This document shows, in pieces, positions 32,243-43,590 of a stretch of 64,000 nt of DNA (within the stretch, counting starts at the first letter, position 1; every line of letters starts with the position of its first letter). Below the pieces are notes generated by a model that was not told the DNA's origin, ran no database searches, and saw nothing but the letters and a program-made list of their open reading frames with translations. Source of the stretch: Athripsodes cinereus (lineage: Eukaryota > Arthropoda > Insecta > Trichoptera > Leptoceridae); assembly GCA_947579605.1 (NCBI GenBank), contig OX388322.1, forward strand, positions 9,610,001 through 9,674,000, written 5' to 3'. The position numbers and the translations under genes were made by a program.

Positions 32243-33163
32243 ACCTAAAAGATGAGACAATGTATCGAGAATTACGGTATAATTACGATATTTGTAGACG
32301 GAACATAAACATACAAACACATACCTACATTTATAAACAGGTCAAAATATTTGCGTGGTGATTTCTTTGGCAGACAGATAATATTTTGTGCTCTATTGTT
32401 GTTTACCTGGCGTTAAATTTATACACTCCATATTGCAACATTAATTAATAATGATAATTAATACAAAGTAAATCACACACTCACACAGAGTGAAGAGTTA
32501 ATTTATGTATTGTTGTTGTTGTTAACTGCTAGTAGATATTAAACGGACGTTAATTTTATACGCCTTTTAACTTTTGTTTGTATTACAACTTACTACAATT
32601 TAAATAGGTACATGATTTTTAGATAAGATTGCTAATTGAGCGAGAACTATAAATGGAATGTTATAATGAATTCCAATTTATAGTACTAAGTTTATGTAAA
32701 AAAATATTTATGTTACATTGTGCTATACCTTATAACCATTATTAAAAAGGATACAAGTTTTTAAATTCAGCAATGAGGTATGTGACCCTGCGATTTTTTT
32801 AAATTATTTTATTAGATGTAATAAACGAGCTATATATATTAATTAGGACATAAAATAAAATTATATAATTTCTGGTAAATAATTTGTTTTATTAGTTTAG
32901 GAATTTATCTTTGTATAAACATAAATACTTTGAATTTCTATGTCAAGTCTCTTAAACCTTCGATAATATTATTCATAATAATATATTAGTCAGTATGCCT
33001 AGTTAGGCAGTAACCTGCTGGGGCAAAAACTGGTTGCGCCACTGGAAGACATGTTAGGGATCACAATGAATAATACATGAATGATTGACTGGATGAAGCA
33101 GGGCTTGTGCCAGGTATGGAATTGTATGTACGATAATTAAATATAAATAGATAGATAATATCT
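32243..33163. other. AT-rich stretch, nothing recognised
   Basis: A family A scrap, TTCAGCAATGAGGTATGTGA, at about 32766. Otherwise nothing recognised. Confidence 0.5.
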
Positions 33164-33346
33164 CCTATTCTATATTGATTCGAACTATCCTAAATTTTAT
33201 AATTAAGGTCACTTAAGTGCACATCGGTATTCTATAAACTCTAAAATATCATATAAAATACAAATTTTAGTTGAAGTGAACTTAAGCGACCTTAATTATA
33301 AAATTAAGGAACGTTCTTATTTTAGTTCGAATCAATATAGAATAGG
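33164..33346. mobile_element. Foldback MITE, CCTATTCTATATTG ends
   Basis: The left arm CCTATTCTATATTGATTCGA, ACT, ATTTTATAATTAAGGTC, CTTAAGT is repeated inverted in the right arm as CTTAAGCGACCTTAATTATA, AAAT, AGTTCGAATCAATATAGAAT, AGG. AATAT-like bases lie on both sides, but the target duplication is not clear. Non-coding. Confidence 0.7.
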
Positions 33347-34050
33347 GGGAATATTGTATTCTATGGATAACCGTACAGAAAGATGCTGTGTGCTCTACGT
33401 TGAGAGCCAATGTCTAACAATGGACTTAATGTAGAATCTCTCATAAATAAAGAAGCCAGTAATAACATAAAAAAAAACGTTATCTCAGTTAAACTGGTGA
33501 AATATTTTATGAGCTTTCGCCAAAAACCGTCGCTCGTTAAGTTGAGTTTTATTAATTGTTAGATTTACGAGATTTAAAGTTTCATGAGATTGATTTCAAG
33601 ATAAACTTGCCTTTTCTCTAAGCCCAAATATCTCAACACTTTCTAATGAAGTTATATCTTTAACATTATAGTTGGATTTTAAACCATAAACTTTAGGTTG
33701 GCCATCACCTTCGACTTGGTTCATTTTAATCGCCAAATAGTATTACGATATATCGATAAATGTTTGTCGTTACGAGAGCGTCCCTGGTTCACAGTCGGCA
33801 TTCAATTTATAAATTGAGTCTTCGGGCGCATCATCATAGGAGTGAATAAGGTTTTTGTTGCCGGACCAGTTTCAAATTTGGCACTCAATTTTTCAGACGG
33901 TTCTCATCACTCAATGTATACATGTCGCACTTGATGCTTGCGATACATAAAAACAAATAATATATTAAAAATAAACAATAAACATATATAATTACATACC
34001 TCAGTATACGTATGTTCATGTTACTTGCGTGTACTTAGGTATTTAGGTAT
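33347..34050. other. AT-rich stretch, nothing recognised
   Basis: No gene or repeat identified. Confidence 0.5.
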
Positions 34051-34113
34051 GCCAAACCATCAAAATTATATTTCAAAGAAGCGTTTCTAAAATAAATTAT
34101 AATGGTTTCATAA

Positions 34114-34365
34114 CCAATCAGACTTCTCGATTGGAGAACACAATGTGACATTGTGCAAAAACTAACTCGAAAAAGTGAGAAAAGCGTCCCAACGACTTAA
34201 CTGATCACTTTCGGTGTTCATGGACAACGTTCACCAATTTCGCCATTCTCCCTGTCACGATAATTCGTAAGCGTTAAGGGACGTTTTTCTCACTTCTTCC
34301 GATTAGATTTTGCACGACGTTACATAGCGTAAATATGGTTCTTCAATCGAGTGTCTGATTAGTTG
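34114..34365. mobile_element. CCAATCAG foldback MITE (family D), copy 2
   Basis: CCAATCAGACTTCTCGATTG, GAGAACACAATG on the left faces TGGTTCTTCAATCGAGTGTC, TGATTAG on the right. The interior carries GAGAAAAGCGTCCCAACG on the left and AATTCGTAAGCGTTAAGGGA on the right, themselves partly inverted. CCATCAAA (34056) and TTTGATGG (34428) lie outside as a possible outer inverted pair, so the element may reach 34050-34440. Confidence 0.6.
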
Positions 34366-34575
34366 TCAACTGAACGTTATACCCAAATCCGGTTAAACAT
34401 TAAAAAAATAGAAAATATCCTAAACATTTGATGGTTTCATTTATTTTGGAAGGAAGACAAAAATATTAGTCAGTATTGTATCGCTCGTCAATAGTTAAGG
34501 TTTACCGAAATCGATCGCGATAAATAATCAAGTAACGGATGTGCATTGTAGAATACTAAAAAACATTCAAAATGT

Positions 34576-34653
34576 CTCGAAACTGTTACATAGTTAATCC
34601 TTCTAAAATAACTGATATTATTTTGGAAGGATAAACTATGTGACAGTTTCGAG
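34576..34653. repeat. 78-bp hairpin
   Basis: CTCGAAACTGTTACATAGTT, AATCCTTCTAAAATAA pairs with TTATTTTGGAAGGATAAACT, ATGTGACAGTTTCGAG; the loop is about 6 nt (CTGATA) and the arms differ by about three bases. It ends five bases before the target duplication of the LINE at 34675. A minimal MITE or an RNA hairpin source is possible. Confidence 0.8.
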
Positions 34654-34658
34654 GATGT

Positions 34659-35023
34659 AAGGATATATCAAATTTTTTGTTACTTGAACTTTTTTCTAGG
34701 GTGAGGTTGTCAGCCTTACGCCATACGTGATCAGCTCCATCAAGGTGGGGCGCTTAAGATGGGCTGGTCACATAATCAGAATGAACGACGATAGCCCTGT
34801 AAAACGCCTCACACTCCTCAGACCACAAGGACGAAGAAGACCAGGAAGACCCAAACTGCGATGGATGGACTCTGTCAGCGCCGATGTATCCACATTGCAA
34901 ATAACTAACTGGAAGACAAAAGCAAAGGATAGACGAGAGTGGAAGAGACTACTGGATTCAGCCAAGGCCCACCCAGGGCTGTCGAGCTCATGATGATGAT
35001 GATGATGAAGGATATATCAAATT
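34659..35023 (+). mobile_element. 5'-truncated RTE-like LINE with 16-bp TSD
   Basis: AAGGATATATCAAATT occurs exactly at 34659-34674 and 35008-35023, a 16-bp target site duplication around a 333-bp insertion. The insertion carries the last 88 codons of an ORF2 protein (34727-34993) and a (TGA)n microsatellite tail (34991-35007) that serves as its 3' end, as in RTE elements. Intact frame and perfect TSD mean recent arrival. Confidence 0.9.
34727..34993 (+). pseudogene. LINE ORF2 C-terminus (88 codons)
   Basis: Reads KVGRLRWAGHIIRMNDDSPV, then LRPQGRRRPGRPKLRWMDSV and KDRREWKRLLDSAKAHPGLS. The RLRWAGH..RM, GRPK.RWMD and DR..W+.LL..AKAHPGL motifs are typical of the C-terminal domain of RTE/Jockey-like insect LINE polyproteins. 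The reverse transcriptase and endonuclease are absent by 5' truncation, so it cannot act alone. The frame continues upstream of the first ATG (about 34701) with no stop (GEVVSLTPYVISS). Confidence 0.8.
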
Positions 35024-35854
35024 AACGTCCTGTTCTCTCTATCTACTTCACTTAGGATACGGCGAGAGGCTATAGTATAAATTATTATAAAATTTAACCA
35101 AATAAATTTAGATGTAAAGGCGACGTGCATATTGCCAGAATCAACATCGGTATAGAATGGATTTAGGGTATTGTTGAACGTTTTATATGTATTTTAAATA
35201 TCGCCAGTGACCGTAAGCAATTACTATACTAATAATAACTAAGATAGATAAAGTAACAACTAAGCCCATAATGACAGTTGTGAGAAAATCTGATAAAAAT
35301 ACAACAATGTGTAGCAGTATGTAGCGTACGGTGTTTTATCTGTATACACACAGTAGAGATGTATCGCGCTTTATGATAACCTTTATGAGCTAGTACTGTT
35401 GTATTCACTATATTGTATTGTAGTATAGTTCATTGTTTTTATTTAAATTTAATAACACCGTAACTGGCATTAATGATAATAATTATAATGATTATTATTA
35501 CTATATCGATATAAACATTAATTAAAAATTATCGATATACCTACCTACATACAATGTAGCTAAGTATAAAATTGTGAATGGCATAAAGTGACATTGGTTG
35601 AACGATAATATGACGTGAGTTTTACATAATTTTTATATTTTACAATTGGATATCTTACATACTTCGGATATTTATGACTTCACTAATTGCATCAAATTTG
35701 TAAATATGAGTATGTATTGAGTAAGAAAAATCATCGAAAATGTATGAAGAACAATAGTGTTGGTTAATTGATCCGAATGATATCCTTGAATTAATTGTTA
35801 TAATTGTGTTTCAAACAAATAATTATTAGTGTGTAGGGAAGGGATTAGAATGTA
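35024..35854. other. AT-rich stretch, nothing recognised
   Basis: No gene or repeat identified. Confidence 0.5.
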
Positions 35855-35940
35855 TAACCTCAGAACGAGAAGAGCTGACCCCAACAGCCTCCAGCGGCAA
35901 TAAGTTGGGACAATGCCAGGAAGAAGAAGAGTGTGAAGGG
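35855..35940 (+). pseudogene. LINE 3' coding end relic
   Basis: AACGAGAAGAGCTGACCCCA, ACAGC, GGCAATAAGTTGGGACAATG, CCAGGAAGAAGAAGA gives RTRRADPNSLQRQ, a stop, then VGTMPGRRR. The 'RRADP(N)...WDG..(P)GRRR' ending is commonly seen at the 3' end of insect LINE coding regions. Very short and uncertain. Confidence 0.35.
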
Positions 35941-36039
35941 ATTGGACATCACTTTTTTTCAACTTACTAGTCCCTCTATCGTATTACTTACTTCTAAAAG
36001 TCGTAATATTTCGAAACTTGCTATAAGTTTCTGTATATA

Positions 36040-36382
36040 AGCCAGGTTAGTTGGAAGTCATCGCATTCCAGCGATAAACTCGCCGTCTACACATTGAATT
36101 GAATAGCTGATATTTCTATTCTACTTTATATTGATTTAAAATATTGTAACCAATGAACAGTGAAGAATAAACAAATAAATAATATAAAATAAGTTCAAAC
36201 AACACGATTTCAATATAGGTATATTTGAATTCGTCGAATTTAAACGATGAAATATGTAGAATGAGGATGAGTTTTGCCACCCATCCTGAGTGTCTTAACT
36301 TTTGTTTATTACATGAAGCTTATCTGCTGGCTACCCTACATGTGGGATATGGTGTGATGGTATAGATAGATAGATAGATAGA
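36040..36382 (+). repeat. LINE 3' block, family A repeat and (GATA)n tail
   Basis: GGTTAGTTGGAAGTCATCGC, CAGCGATAAACTCGCC at 36043-36095 matches the minus-strand LINE end at 694-880. A family A copy follows at about 36225-36360 (TTGCCACCCATCCTGAGTGT, GCTGGCTACCCTACATGTGG, GATATGGTGTGATGG) and ends in TAGATAGATAGATAGA (36364-36382). The same pairing of the two blocks occurs at 23655-23850, with family A inverted there. Confidence 0.55.
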
Positions 36383-37272
36383 AATATGTAGAAAAATTGA
36401 AAAATCCCAGTCTTCTTTCAGGTTATAATAGATCATCAAAATGTACATATCTCTTATTTCTTGTGTTTTGCGATCATTAGTCTTAGATGTTAAGATTTTA
36501 TAATTTTAAATTTTGTGTATTTAAAAGATCGGAGGAGGAGGGATTGGGCTTGCAACACAAATAGATACGCATGCATATAGATAATATTTTATACGCATAA
36601 CATTGTTTTATTGCTACATAGGCGAAAAAATGTGAAATTAATGATTGAAATAATTGAACTACGGTGAACTTAGTGTCAGACCGTAAATTTATTCAGCCTA
36701 TCGACAGGGTGTTCTAAATGTGATGGCTTAATAACGACAATTTTATGAGGAAAACAACTAAAAATGAAAATGGCAAGGCGGGTGTTATATTGGAGTTATC
36801 GAAGTTTAAATTGTAAGTATTGTATTCAGAAATGGAGAAAACAGTAATTAGTAGGTACATATATTCAAACATTTGAGGAGACATTATTTGAAATGAAATC
36901 TCAAATATGATTATTGTCAAGGACCTTTAAAAATTAAAAGATCTTGACAGTGTTAAAAATATTTAGAAAGTATTTTAAAATCAATAAATATTGTGAAAAT
37001 TATCACGCTTAAAGTTGAAAACAGCCTATGATGGTTGGGAAAATATATAACTTAGGGCCAATATTATAAAAGTCCGTTAGCTCAAGTTATTTCAATATGG
37101 TCCAAAATTTGATATAACTACTCGTTTCTCAGCATTATAAACATCCGTTGATATTATTTCAGTAAAATGTTACCATCGGCTTTAACTGGCCGACCGACCA
37201 GGGGTTAGTTTTGACGATTAGCATTGCTGTCTCACTATTTGTCTGAATTATTATTATTATTATTTGGATGAT
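36383..37272. other. AT-rich stretch, nothing recognised
   Basis: No gene or repeat identified. Confidence 0.5.
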
Positions 37273-37330
37273 TTGTAAAGCGCCGTTTTGTGAAAAAAAT
37301 CCACCTCAAGGGCGCTCTAAAGAGAGAAAG
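37273..37330 (-). repeat. Small LINE 3' coding fragment (L2/CR1-like)
   Basis: On the minus strand, GAGCGCCCTTGAGGTGGA then AAAACGGCGCTTTACA. The GCGCCCTTGA...AAACGGCG layout recurs at 42575-42620, 43618-43665 and 45155-45215, where it is the end of a LINE ORF. Confidence 0.4.
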
Positions 37331-39060
37331 AAATAACAATAGATGAATCTACGCACGTGTTTTGTTAGGATATACTCTCATAGCATCGCTGTCATTTACT
37401 CATTTGTTTTGTGTAAATTATGAGATTGTTGGGTGAAGTTTTTATGAATGGGGAGCAGGTAGATAAAAGGGACAGGCAAGATCTTATGTGACCACCGCAC
37501 CGGTTGAAAACAATGGGTACAGTAGGCAAAAATATTTCTTTTTAACGAATTGTCAAAATAGTTTTATAATGCAGTAGGTATCTAGTAGAATGTACGAACG
37601 GATGGCGATCCGTTCGTAAAGTGTCGACATACTTACGAATATTGGGTTCCTCGTTTATAATTTCGGCCCTTAAAGAACTTTTATAACAAAGTCGTACAAA
37701 AGATAAATAAACATTCTGTAGTTTAATAGTAATAAAAGCAGTGCGCGCGCGCAAGATCTTATTATATAAAGTAAAGAGAGATAAATATACGATTTTCTTG
37801 AAATGTTAGTATGTTGGAAAGAGAGAAAAATATTATCAGTTGTAGATAGTTGTTTTTTTATTATTAATATAATGTTTAATGCTATAAAATAAAAAAAGTG
37901 TGAGAAAATTTCATGTCGGCTCCCACGCCCTCCTAGCGGAGTAAACAATGAGTTTTACTTTGCAACGAACGGATTTACACACTGACATGTGCCGCTACTG
38001 TGTTCGCTAAATCAAACACTCAACATTATTTCCTGTTTAGAATTAATCCTTAATTCGTTAATTATATTTAAAAAAAAATGTAACTCATAATTAATAGTAT
38101 TACACAATTACAATATAAAAAAGCAATGTTTTACCGTCCACAAGGATGTCCTTCTTTCACAATACTCCGTTCATGAGACAACATCATCAGATCATAAGGA
38201 ACATCGTGGCAAAAGGTGACTCAGTTGGCTCAAAAACGCTTCAAATGCCTGGTTTATACCCTATGTTCTTAAAGAAGCGAAAGGCCGATTGGATTGAAAT
38301 ATCCTCGGGTTTATTTATACGTACAATAAATTGACTAGTAGAAAAAATATTTTTTTCGGTCAAATCTTTCGGTCAAAAACACATGTGGTTTCAAAAATGC
38401 ATTGATTCTTAATACCTATTTAATAGTATTGGTTGAATGCTGACGTTAGAAATAAATTTAATTCACCGATTCTGCGATTGCATTATTCTCGTGTATGGAG
38501 TTAATAAAAATGTATCAAATTAACATAGAAAATATATTCAACACATACACAGAACATAATACATACACACATGTAGGATATTGAGTGTTTGCAGATGTAT
38601 GTATGTGTGTGTGCTCGCGTGTCGACCAACGCATAAAATAGATAGATACCTATACATTATTAATATGATATGTTGTTGCAGAAGTAATGACGTGATATTA
38701 GCTGCATATTAGAACTAACATTTTTGTATGAATGTTTTGCATAGCTTCGCAATTTAGTAGTGCATGTTGCAATTAATCTATTTGAGATAGAACTTACTAT
38801 TTTACTTATTTATTTTATTAATCAATAGGTTAAACAATATATCACACTTTTATACATAACGAATGTTGAAAAAACAAAACACATAAAATATAGAAAAGGA
38901 AATATTTAAAAACCAAAGCCAAATTAAGAGATTCTATCAGGCTGAGCCTGATAATGGAAATAGTTTCTAATTAATTTTCTACTTTTAATTTTACTTCCAA
39001 AATTATCAGTTTAAATCAGCACTAGAGTATGTTTTGCATGGAATCGTTTAAATAATGAAT
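37331..39060. other. AT-rich stretch, nothing recognised
   Basis: Frames of 70, 92 and 62 codons occur with no similarity that I recognise; the 62-codon one at 38146-38334 has near-normal composition but no motif. Confidence 0.45.
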
Positions 39061-39064
39061 ATCG

Positions 39065-39235
39065 CCCTAAAATGGAGCTGGATAAAACATATTGCCAGGC
39101 GCTAAGACATGCTCTGAAGTGACAACATTATTATGGTCGGATGATGTAAGAAAGATTGCAGAAAAGAAGTGGATGCAGCAAGTAGGGAGTGAAAAATCAT
39201 TGGGGAGGCATATTAAAAGATGTATCTAAAATGAC
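39065..39235 (+). pseudogene. Degenerate LINE ORF2 C-terminal relic
   Basis: KWSWIKHIARR, then with frame shifts LWSDNI, DDVRKIAEKKWMQQVGS and SLGRHIKR. This parallels the 'KW.W.GHI.RR..DG.W...DDI.K.AG.KWMQ...DR..W..L.EAY' organisation of the intact tail at 31994-32231. Several indels and stops: a dead, older copy. Confidence 0.5.
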
Positions 39236-40190
39236 TGAAAAAGACACAATATTTCAACGTAATTTGCATGCGATACTAGTCATGATTCCAAAGACAATAT
39301 TTTAAATCGAGCCCAAATGTCTAAATAAGTGAATATTATCCATCAATTATTATATAGTAAAGAAATAATAAAAGAGAATTGTTATCTCATGTTATTTTTT
39401 AACAATTTTTTTCGTCAAAATCAACGGGAAATCTATCGCTAAATACGTCTTGACTACCAAAGCAGTGAAATACAAAAATTTCTAAGAATATTCCATCTAC
39501 CCTGATAATTATAATCTGTTTCGCAATAATTCGGTGTACCTACATATCTAGTATATATGTGTCTAATGCTTCAAACAGTGAAATTACTTTAACAACTACC
39601 ACAATATATATATAATATAACATATGACACATGTACCTACATACGTAATTATGTATGATAATGTATGAAAAATAAAGAAAAATTTAATGACATATACCTA
39701 GTAGTAGGTAGGTAAGTACTGCATAAGCACATTATTAATATATGAATATGTGTAGGTATTTATATATCGTGTACATATTATATGTGTTTTATAAACGATT
39801 GCAAACATCATTCATAATGTAACCTCCACTTATAAAACATTTATCAAGATAGGTACCTAAGTTGCATACACAGACTGTCACCTATATTAATATTATCAGT
39901 GGTGTACCTTCCATCACATCGAAATGTTATGCATGCAAAAAAATCTTTTGAAAATAATATATTGAGTATTAATGCTGATTTTTATATCGAAATATAATGA
40001 TACTAGTTATAATACAAACTTCTTTATCAGTTCATACAAGTTGCTCGGAATTCAACCTAGTGTTTGCATTAAGTCATTAATATATTAAGGTACCTCTTTT
40101 TTTCATTAACTCAAAAAAAATACTTAAATATGTAATTCAATACATAGAGTGTGAGTATATTGCTGTCACGGAATTTTCCAACCAACCTAG
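39236..40190. other. AT-rich stretch, nothing recognised
   Basis: No gene or repeat identified. Confidence 0.5.
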
Positions 40191-40196
40191 ATTAAT

Positions 40197-40439
40197 AATT
40201 AAAATGATTTTAAAACACTGTATAATTCCAAATCAAATTTATTCACCTCAAACGTTTTCGCCAAGGCTTCTACTTGGCATCATCAGGAGGACTAATTAGT
40301 TTAAGTTCGTATGTAGTGAGTCTGTTTTCTATTACTAACTTATACTAGGGGTGGGAGAGAAAGGGCGGAGATGAGAAAACGTTTGAGGTGAAAAAATTTA
40401 ATTTGGAAATTATACAGTGTTTTAAAATCATTTTAATTA
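40197..40439. mobile_element. Foldback element with ~64-bp arms
   Basis: The left arm 40197-40260 (AATTAAAATGATTTTAAAAC, ACTGTATAATTCCAAAT, ATTCACCTCAAACGTTTTCG) is repeated inverted at 40375-40439. The 114-bp loop holds a hammerhead-like core on the minus strand (40256-40286) at the end of the left arm. Matching GGAATTTTCC and GAATTTCC bases outside the arms suggest an outer edge near 40170 and 40452. Non-coding. Confidence 0.75.
40256..40286 (-). other. Hammerhead-like core motif (CUGAUGA-stem-GAAA)
   Basis: On the minus strand CTGATGA is followed by T, a 6-bp perfect stem GCCAAG/CTTGGC with a 7-nt loop, then GAAAACG. The GAAA run begins the long arm that pairs with 40375-40386, which could act as helix III. 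No good helix I partner is seen. Same layout as 6451-6478, including the extra T. Confidence 0.35.
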
Positions 40440-41149
40440 CAATGAATTTCCAAAGTGTTAACACAAAAACATTTGATTTACTAGATTAATAAAGTCAGAC
40501 CTCTATATAAAATAATAAAGTAATCATACCCTGTCCATGAAACATTCCTGGATGAAGAAACTGTTTCGATTCAGTTATAATTTATTCCTTCTAAATGATG
40601 AACATTGAAAAATTTTCAACATAGCAGCTATTTCAAACGATGAAAGTGGCTGTTTATTATTTTCATGATTAATGACCGGATTTCAATTAAATTTTTCGTA
40701 GTGTAGCCGTATCCCATTATGACCATTCATGAAAAATGATGTCAAAGGGTAAAAAGAGACTTATGACTGGAATATGTTTTTTTTGTAACACCACTGTCGT
40801 TTGCATGTAGGTGAACCTACTAGTGTTGTACCCCAAGTAATTTATTTCATTATATCTATTTATACTACCGCACAAGCTCTTTCACAATGTCACTTGCTTG
40901 ATTAAATTAAATATTAAAAAAAAACACGAAGGTATTATGTATCTAACACATGTTATTAATTAATAATCAAAGAAATAAATTATTTACTTATCTTAATTTT
41001 CAAATTCATCAAACGTCAAATTCTAAGACATTTATATTAATCCCTACCGTCTTTGTATTTCATCATCTTTAAATTCTCCATCAGTTGCGAAGATGACGTA
41101 GAATAAACTGCATATTTTGAACATATACGTCCTTCTGTATTTTAAAAAA
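40440..41149. other. AT-rich stretch, nothing recognised
   Basis: No gene or repeat identified. Confidence 0.5.
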
Positions 41150-41255
41150 TAAAGTAATTCAGAATGGGTGGCGAGTCTCATCACAGAATAAAAAAGTCAT
41201 ATTTATAGCCTCATACACGACCTTTTACAGGACGCTAAAATAGTTGATCAAAACA
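41150..41255 (-). repeat. Dispersed repeat family A, reverse partial copy
   Basis: AATTCAGAATGGGTGGCGAG, TCTCATCACAGAAT and GACCTTTTACAGGACGC are the complement of family A's TGCCACCC...TGTAAAAGG part. Confidence 0.5.
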
Positions 41256-41267
41256 AAATACTGGGAA

Positions 41268-41491
41268 TCCTTATCTAACCCAATGATTCTTAGGTAGTTT
41301 ACGTTGCATAAAGAATACATAATAATATGTGAATGGGTTTTTGTTATAAGCCCAAATACAGCTTTATACACTTTTCACAGTGAGCTAAAAACTTGTGTCT
41401 AAAAAGGGGAATTTGCCAGTACCTTGCATGAGATCGAACCGCGCTCCTTTTCTGCATTAGGCCGAAACTCTACATCCAGGCTACTGACAAA
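41268..41491 (-). mobile_element. tRNA-derived SINE (family B), reverse strand
   Basis: B-box complement AGATCGAACC at 41431-41440, GCCGAAACTCTACATCCAGG as the A-box part, and a 3' part AACCCAATGATTCTTAGGTAGTTT shared with 62420-62490. The similarity of this copy and the 62.4-kb copy extends about 80 bp beyond the TTGTATTTGGGTTT end of the other two. Confidence 0.6.
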
Positions 41492-42157
41492 CTCATATAT
41501 AAAATGTTTTTCTATTTCGAGTTTTCCTTTCGCTTGAAGTAAGTACCCTTATATATGTGATGTAAGCCGATATTGTACAGCTACAAAGTTGTATTTAAAT
41601 GGCACCGCATTAACTAGGTTAAGGTGTTTTAATTTCGCAAACTGTCAACCTATAAAATGAAATAATAACAATATAATAAAACACATAATAGGTAATTAAA
41701 CACAATATTCCCGACGCATTCAGAAACAGTATGTATTGTACGTAACTATATTATGTGTGAATTGATTATTATTGATAAAACAACACTGTTATTTTTAATA
41801 TTAATTTGATATAATATTATGGTAGTCGGTAATAATGTGTTATCTGAAAGCAATTATTAAAATGAAATTTGAAATTAAATTCTTAGAACCAAACTGAAGA
41901 AAATAATAATAACAAATCATTGGTTAATAAGGGAATATGAAGGTATATTAGATGCTCGCAGATGTTCTGTAGGTGACAAACTTTTGGGAAAGACGATTGT
42001 CCTAAATCGGATATTTTTTGAGAATATCCTGAAAAGTTGATAGAAAATAATATTATTTATTGATCTGGTGGTAAGGTTGGGGTGGTTTCAAACATTCTAA
42101 CGAACGTTTGGAGTCAATAAACTTTACTAATAACACCTCTAAAAAAAATCTACGAGC
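41492..42157. other. AT-rich stretch, nothing recognised
   Basis: No gene or repeat identified. Confidence 0.5.
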
Positions 42158-42254
42158 GACCAAGGTTTCAACAGGTATCCTGTCATTCTCACGTGCAATA
42201 TTTGACTCAGTTATTGCGCTTGAGAATCACAGGATACCTGTTGAAATCTTGGTC
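42158..42254. repeat. 97-bp inverted repeat (hairpin)
   Basis: GACCAAGGTTTCAACAGGTA, TCCTGTCATTCTCACGTGCA, ATA pairs with TATTGCGCTTGAGAATCACA, GGATACCTGTTGAAATCTTG, GTC; the loop is about 12 bp. TTTACTAATAACACCTC to the left (42123) and GAGGTG...GTTATTAGTAAAC to the right (42330-42380) form a second, outer inverted pair, so this is probably the centre of a larger foldback element. Confidence 0.75.
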
Positions 42255-42537
42255 ACGCGCAGGATAAAATAGAACACTGTTTTTTGGCGGTTATTACTAT
42301 GAGAATTTTAAAGTATTAATATTACGGAAAGAGGTGTTTCAATTGGTGACGAGTCTATTTGAAAGGAAGTTATTAGTAAACACATGTTTGACGAAACCAT
42401 CAATGGAAATTAATTTTGATAGGTATTAAAGGTTTCTGTGTGATGTCTTGTGTTTTTTTATGTATTTTTTGAAATTAGAGTATTATTATCAAAAGAAGCA
42501 GGTAAGTTGCAATATGAACAGTTTTTTTTAAATACCT

Positions 42538-42660
42538 ATCACCAGTTTCAGAAGCAAATTAAAAACTGAACTCTTCACTGGCGCCCTTGAAACGGTCTCT
42601 GTTAAACGGCGTCAAAAGAAAATCATCCAAAATCATCATCATAGATTCACACAGACAGAT
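42538..42660 (+). pseudogene. LINE ORF2 C-terminal end, forward fragment
   Basis: SFRSKLKTELFTGALETVSV, then KRRQKKIIQNHHH. The first part matches the end of the protein on the opposite strand at 43638-43880 almost residue for residue, but here reads through the stop. Fragment of the same LINE family in inverted orientation about 1 kb away. Confidence 0.6.
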
Positions 42661-43424
42661 TTATAGCTCCAAAGTATACTTATACACTTGCCTTAATGGC
42701 ACTACAAATTTCAACTAGTACTGAGAATTGTTTACAAAAATTAAAAAGTGTGTTTACGAGACCTCCAGAGATACCCTATTTAAGATAAAAACAAGATGTT
42801 ATTGATAAAACAGCGGATTAAAAAAAATGCAAAATAACGGTGAATGAAATATTTTCAAATACCGTTTACAATTATAACAGGCGTGCATGTATGTATTTGA
42901 GCATAACTCTTGGTATAATATAAACTTGTAGTAAAAATACTAAATAATGTATAGAGACTTTTGTAGTTGTTTCATGTCCACAATCAAAGATGGCGGATAA
43001 AAATAATAATAATAATAAAAAAAAACAATAGGTTCGTGTGTGTATATGTATATGTGTTGATTGTTAGGTGCATTGTATTAGCCAGGGAAATTCTCACAAG
43101 AAAATCTCACATAAATCAGAGGGCAAAGCCCTCGGGTTGGCGAGAGGTGAAGGGGGAAACTGCAAATGGTCGCTCTTTTTTAATTATATCCAGTTCATAT
43201 CTATAATATTACACTGTACTTACTTGGTATCATAACGGTTTACTCTAATCACTTTTTAATACGCACATCATGCGAGTAACTCGACAGAGTACTTACTACT
43301 ACTATAATATACAGACAGCTGATTATTCACGACAAATCGAACTGCAAAAATGTTGAAGCTATAAACTTCACAGTTTTTTTTAACTATTTAGCTTATCAAA
43401 CCAGCCGTGAGCACCTGGTAAAGA
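42661..43424. other. AT-rich stretch, nothing recognised
   Basis: An (AAT)n run near 43003-43020; otherwise nothing recognised. Confidence 0.5.
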
Positions 43425-43590
43425 ATAGATCACCCCCTTTTTTTCGCATGTTTTTAAGTGTCTTAAAAAAGGCTGGATATTGATAAGAAATGTCACACAT
43501 CCTAATAATCAATTTTTTTATTGACACAGAGAGAACAATCTGCATATTTATAACAAGTCTTCGTTACTCCACTTATAGGAAATGTTGTGA
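43425..43590 (+). repeat. Dispersed repeat family A, degraded copy
   Basis: ATCACCCCCTTTTTTTCGCA, TTTTTAAGTGTCTTAAAAAA, GGCTGGATATTG, AATGTCACACATCCTAA, ATTGACACAGAGAGAACAAT, CTGCA in family A order with many changes. Confidence 0.45.
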
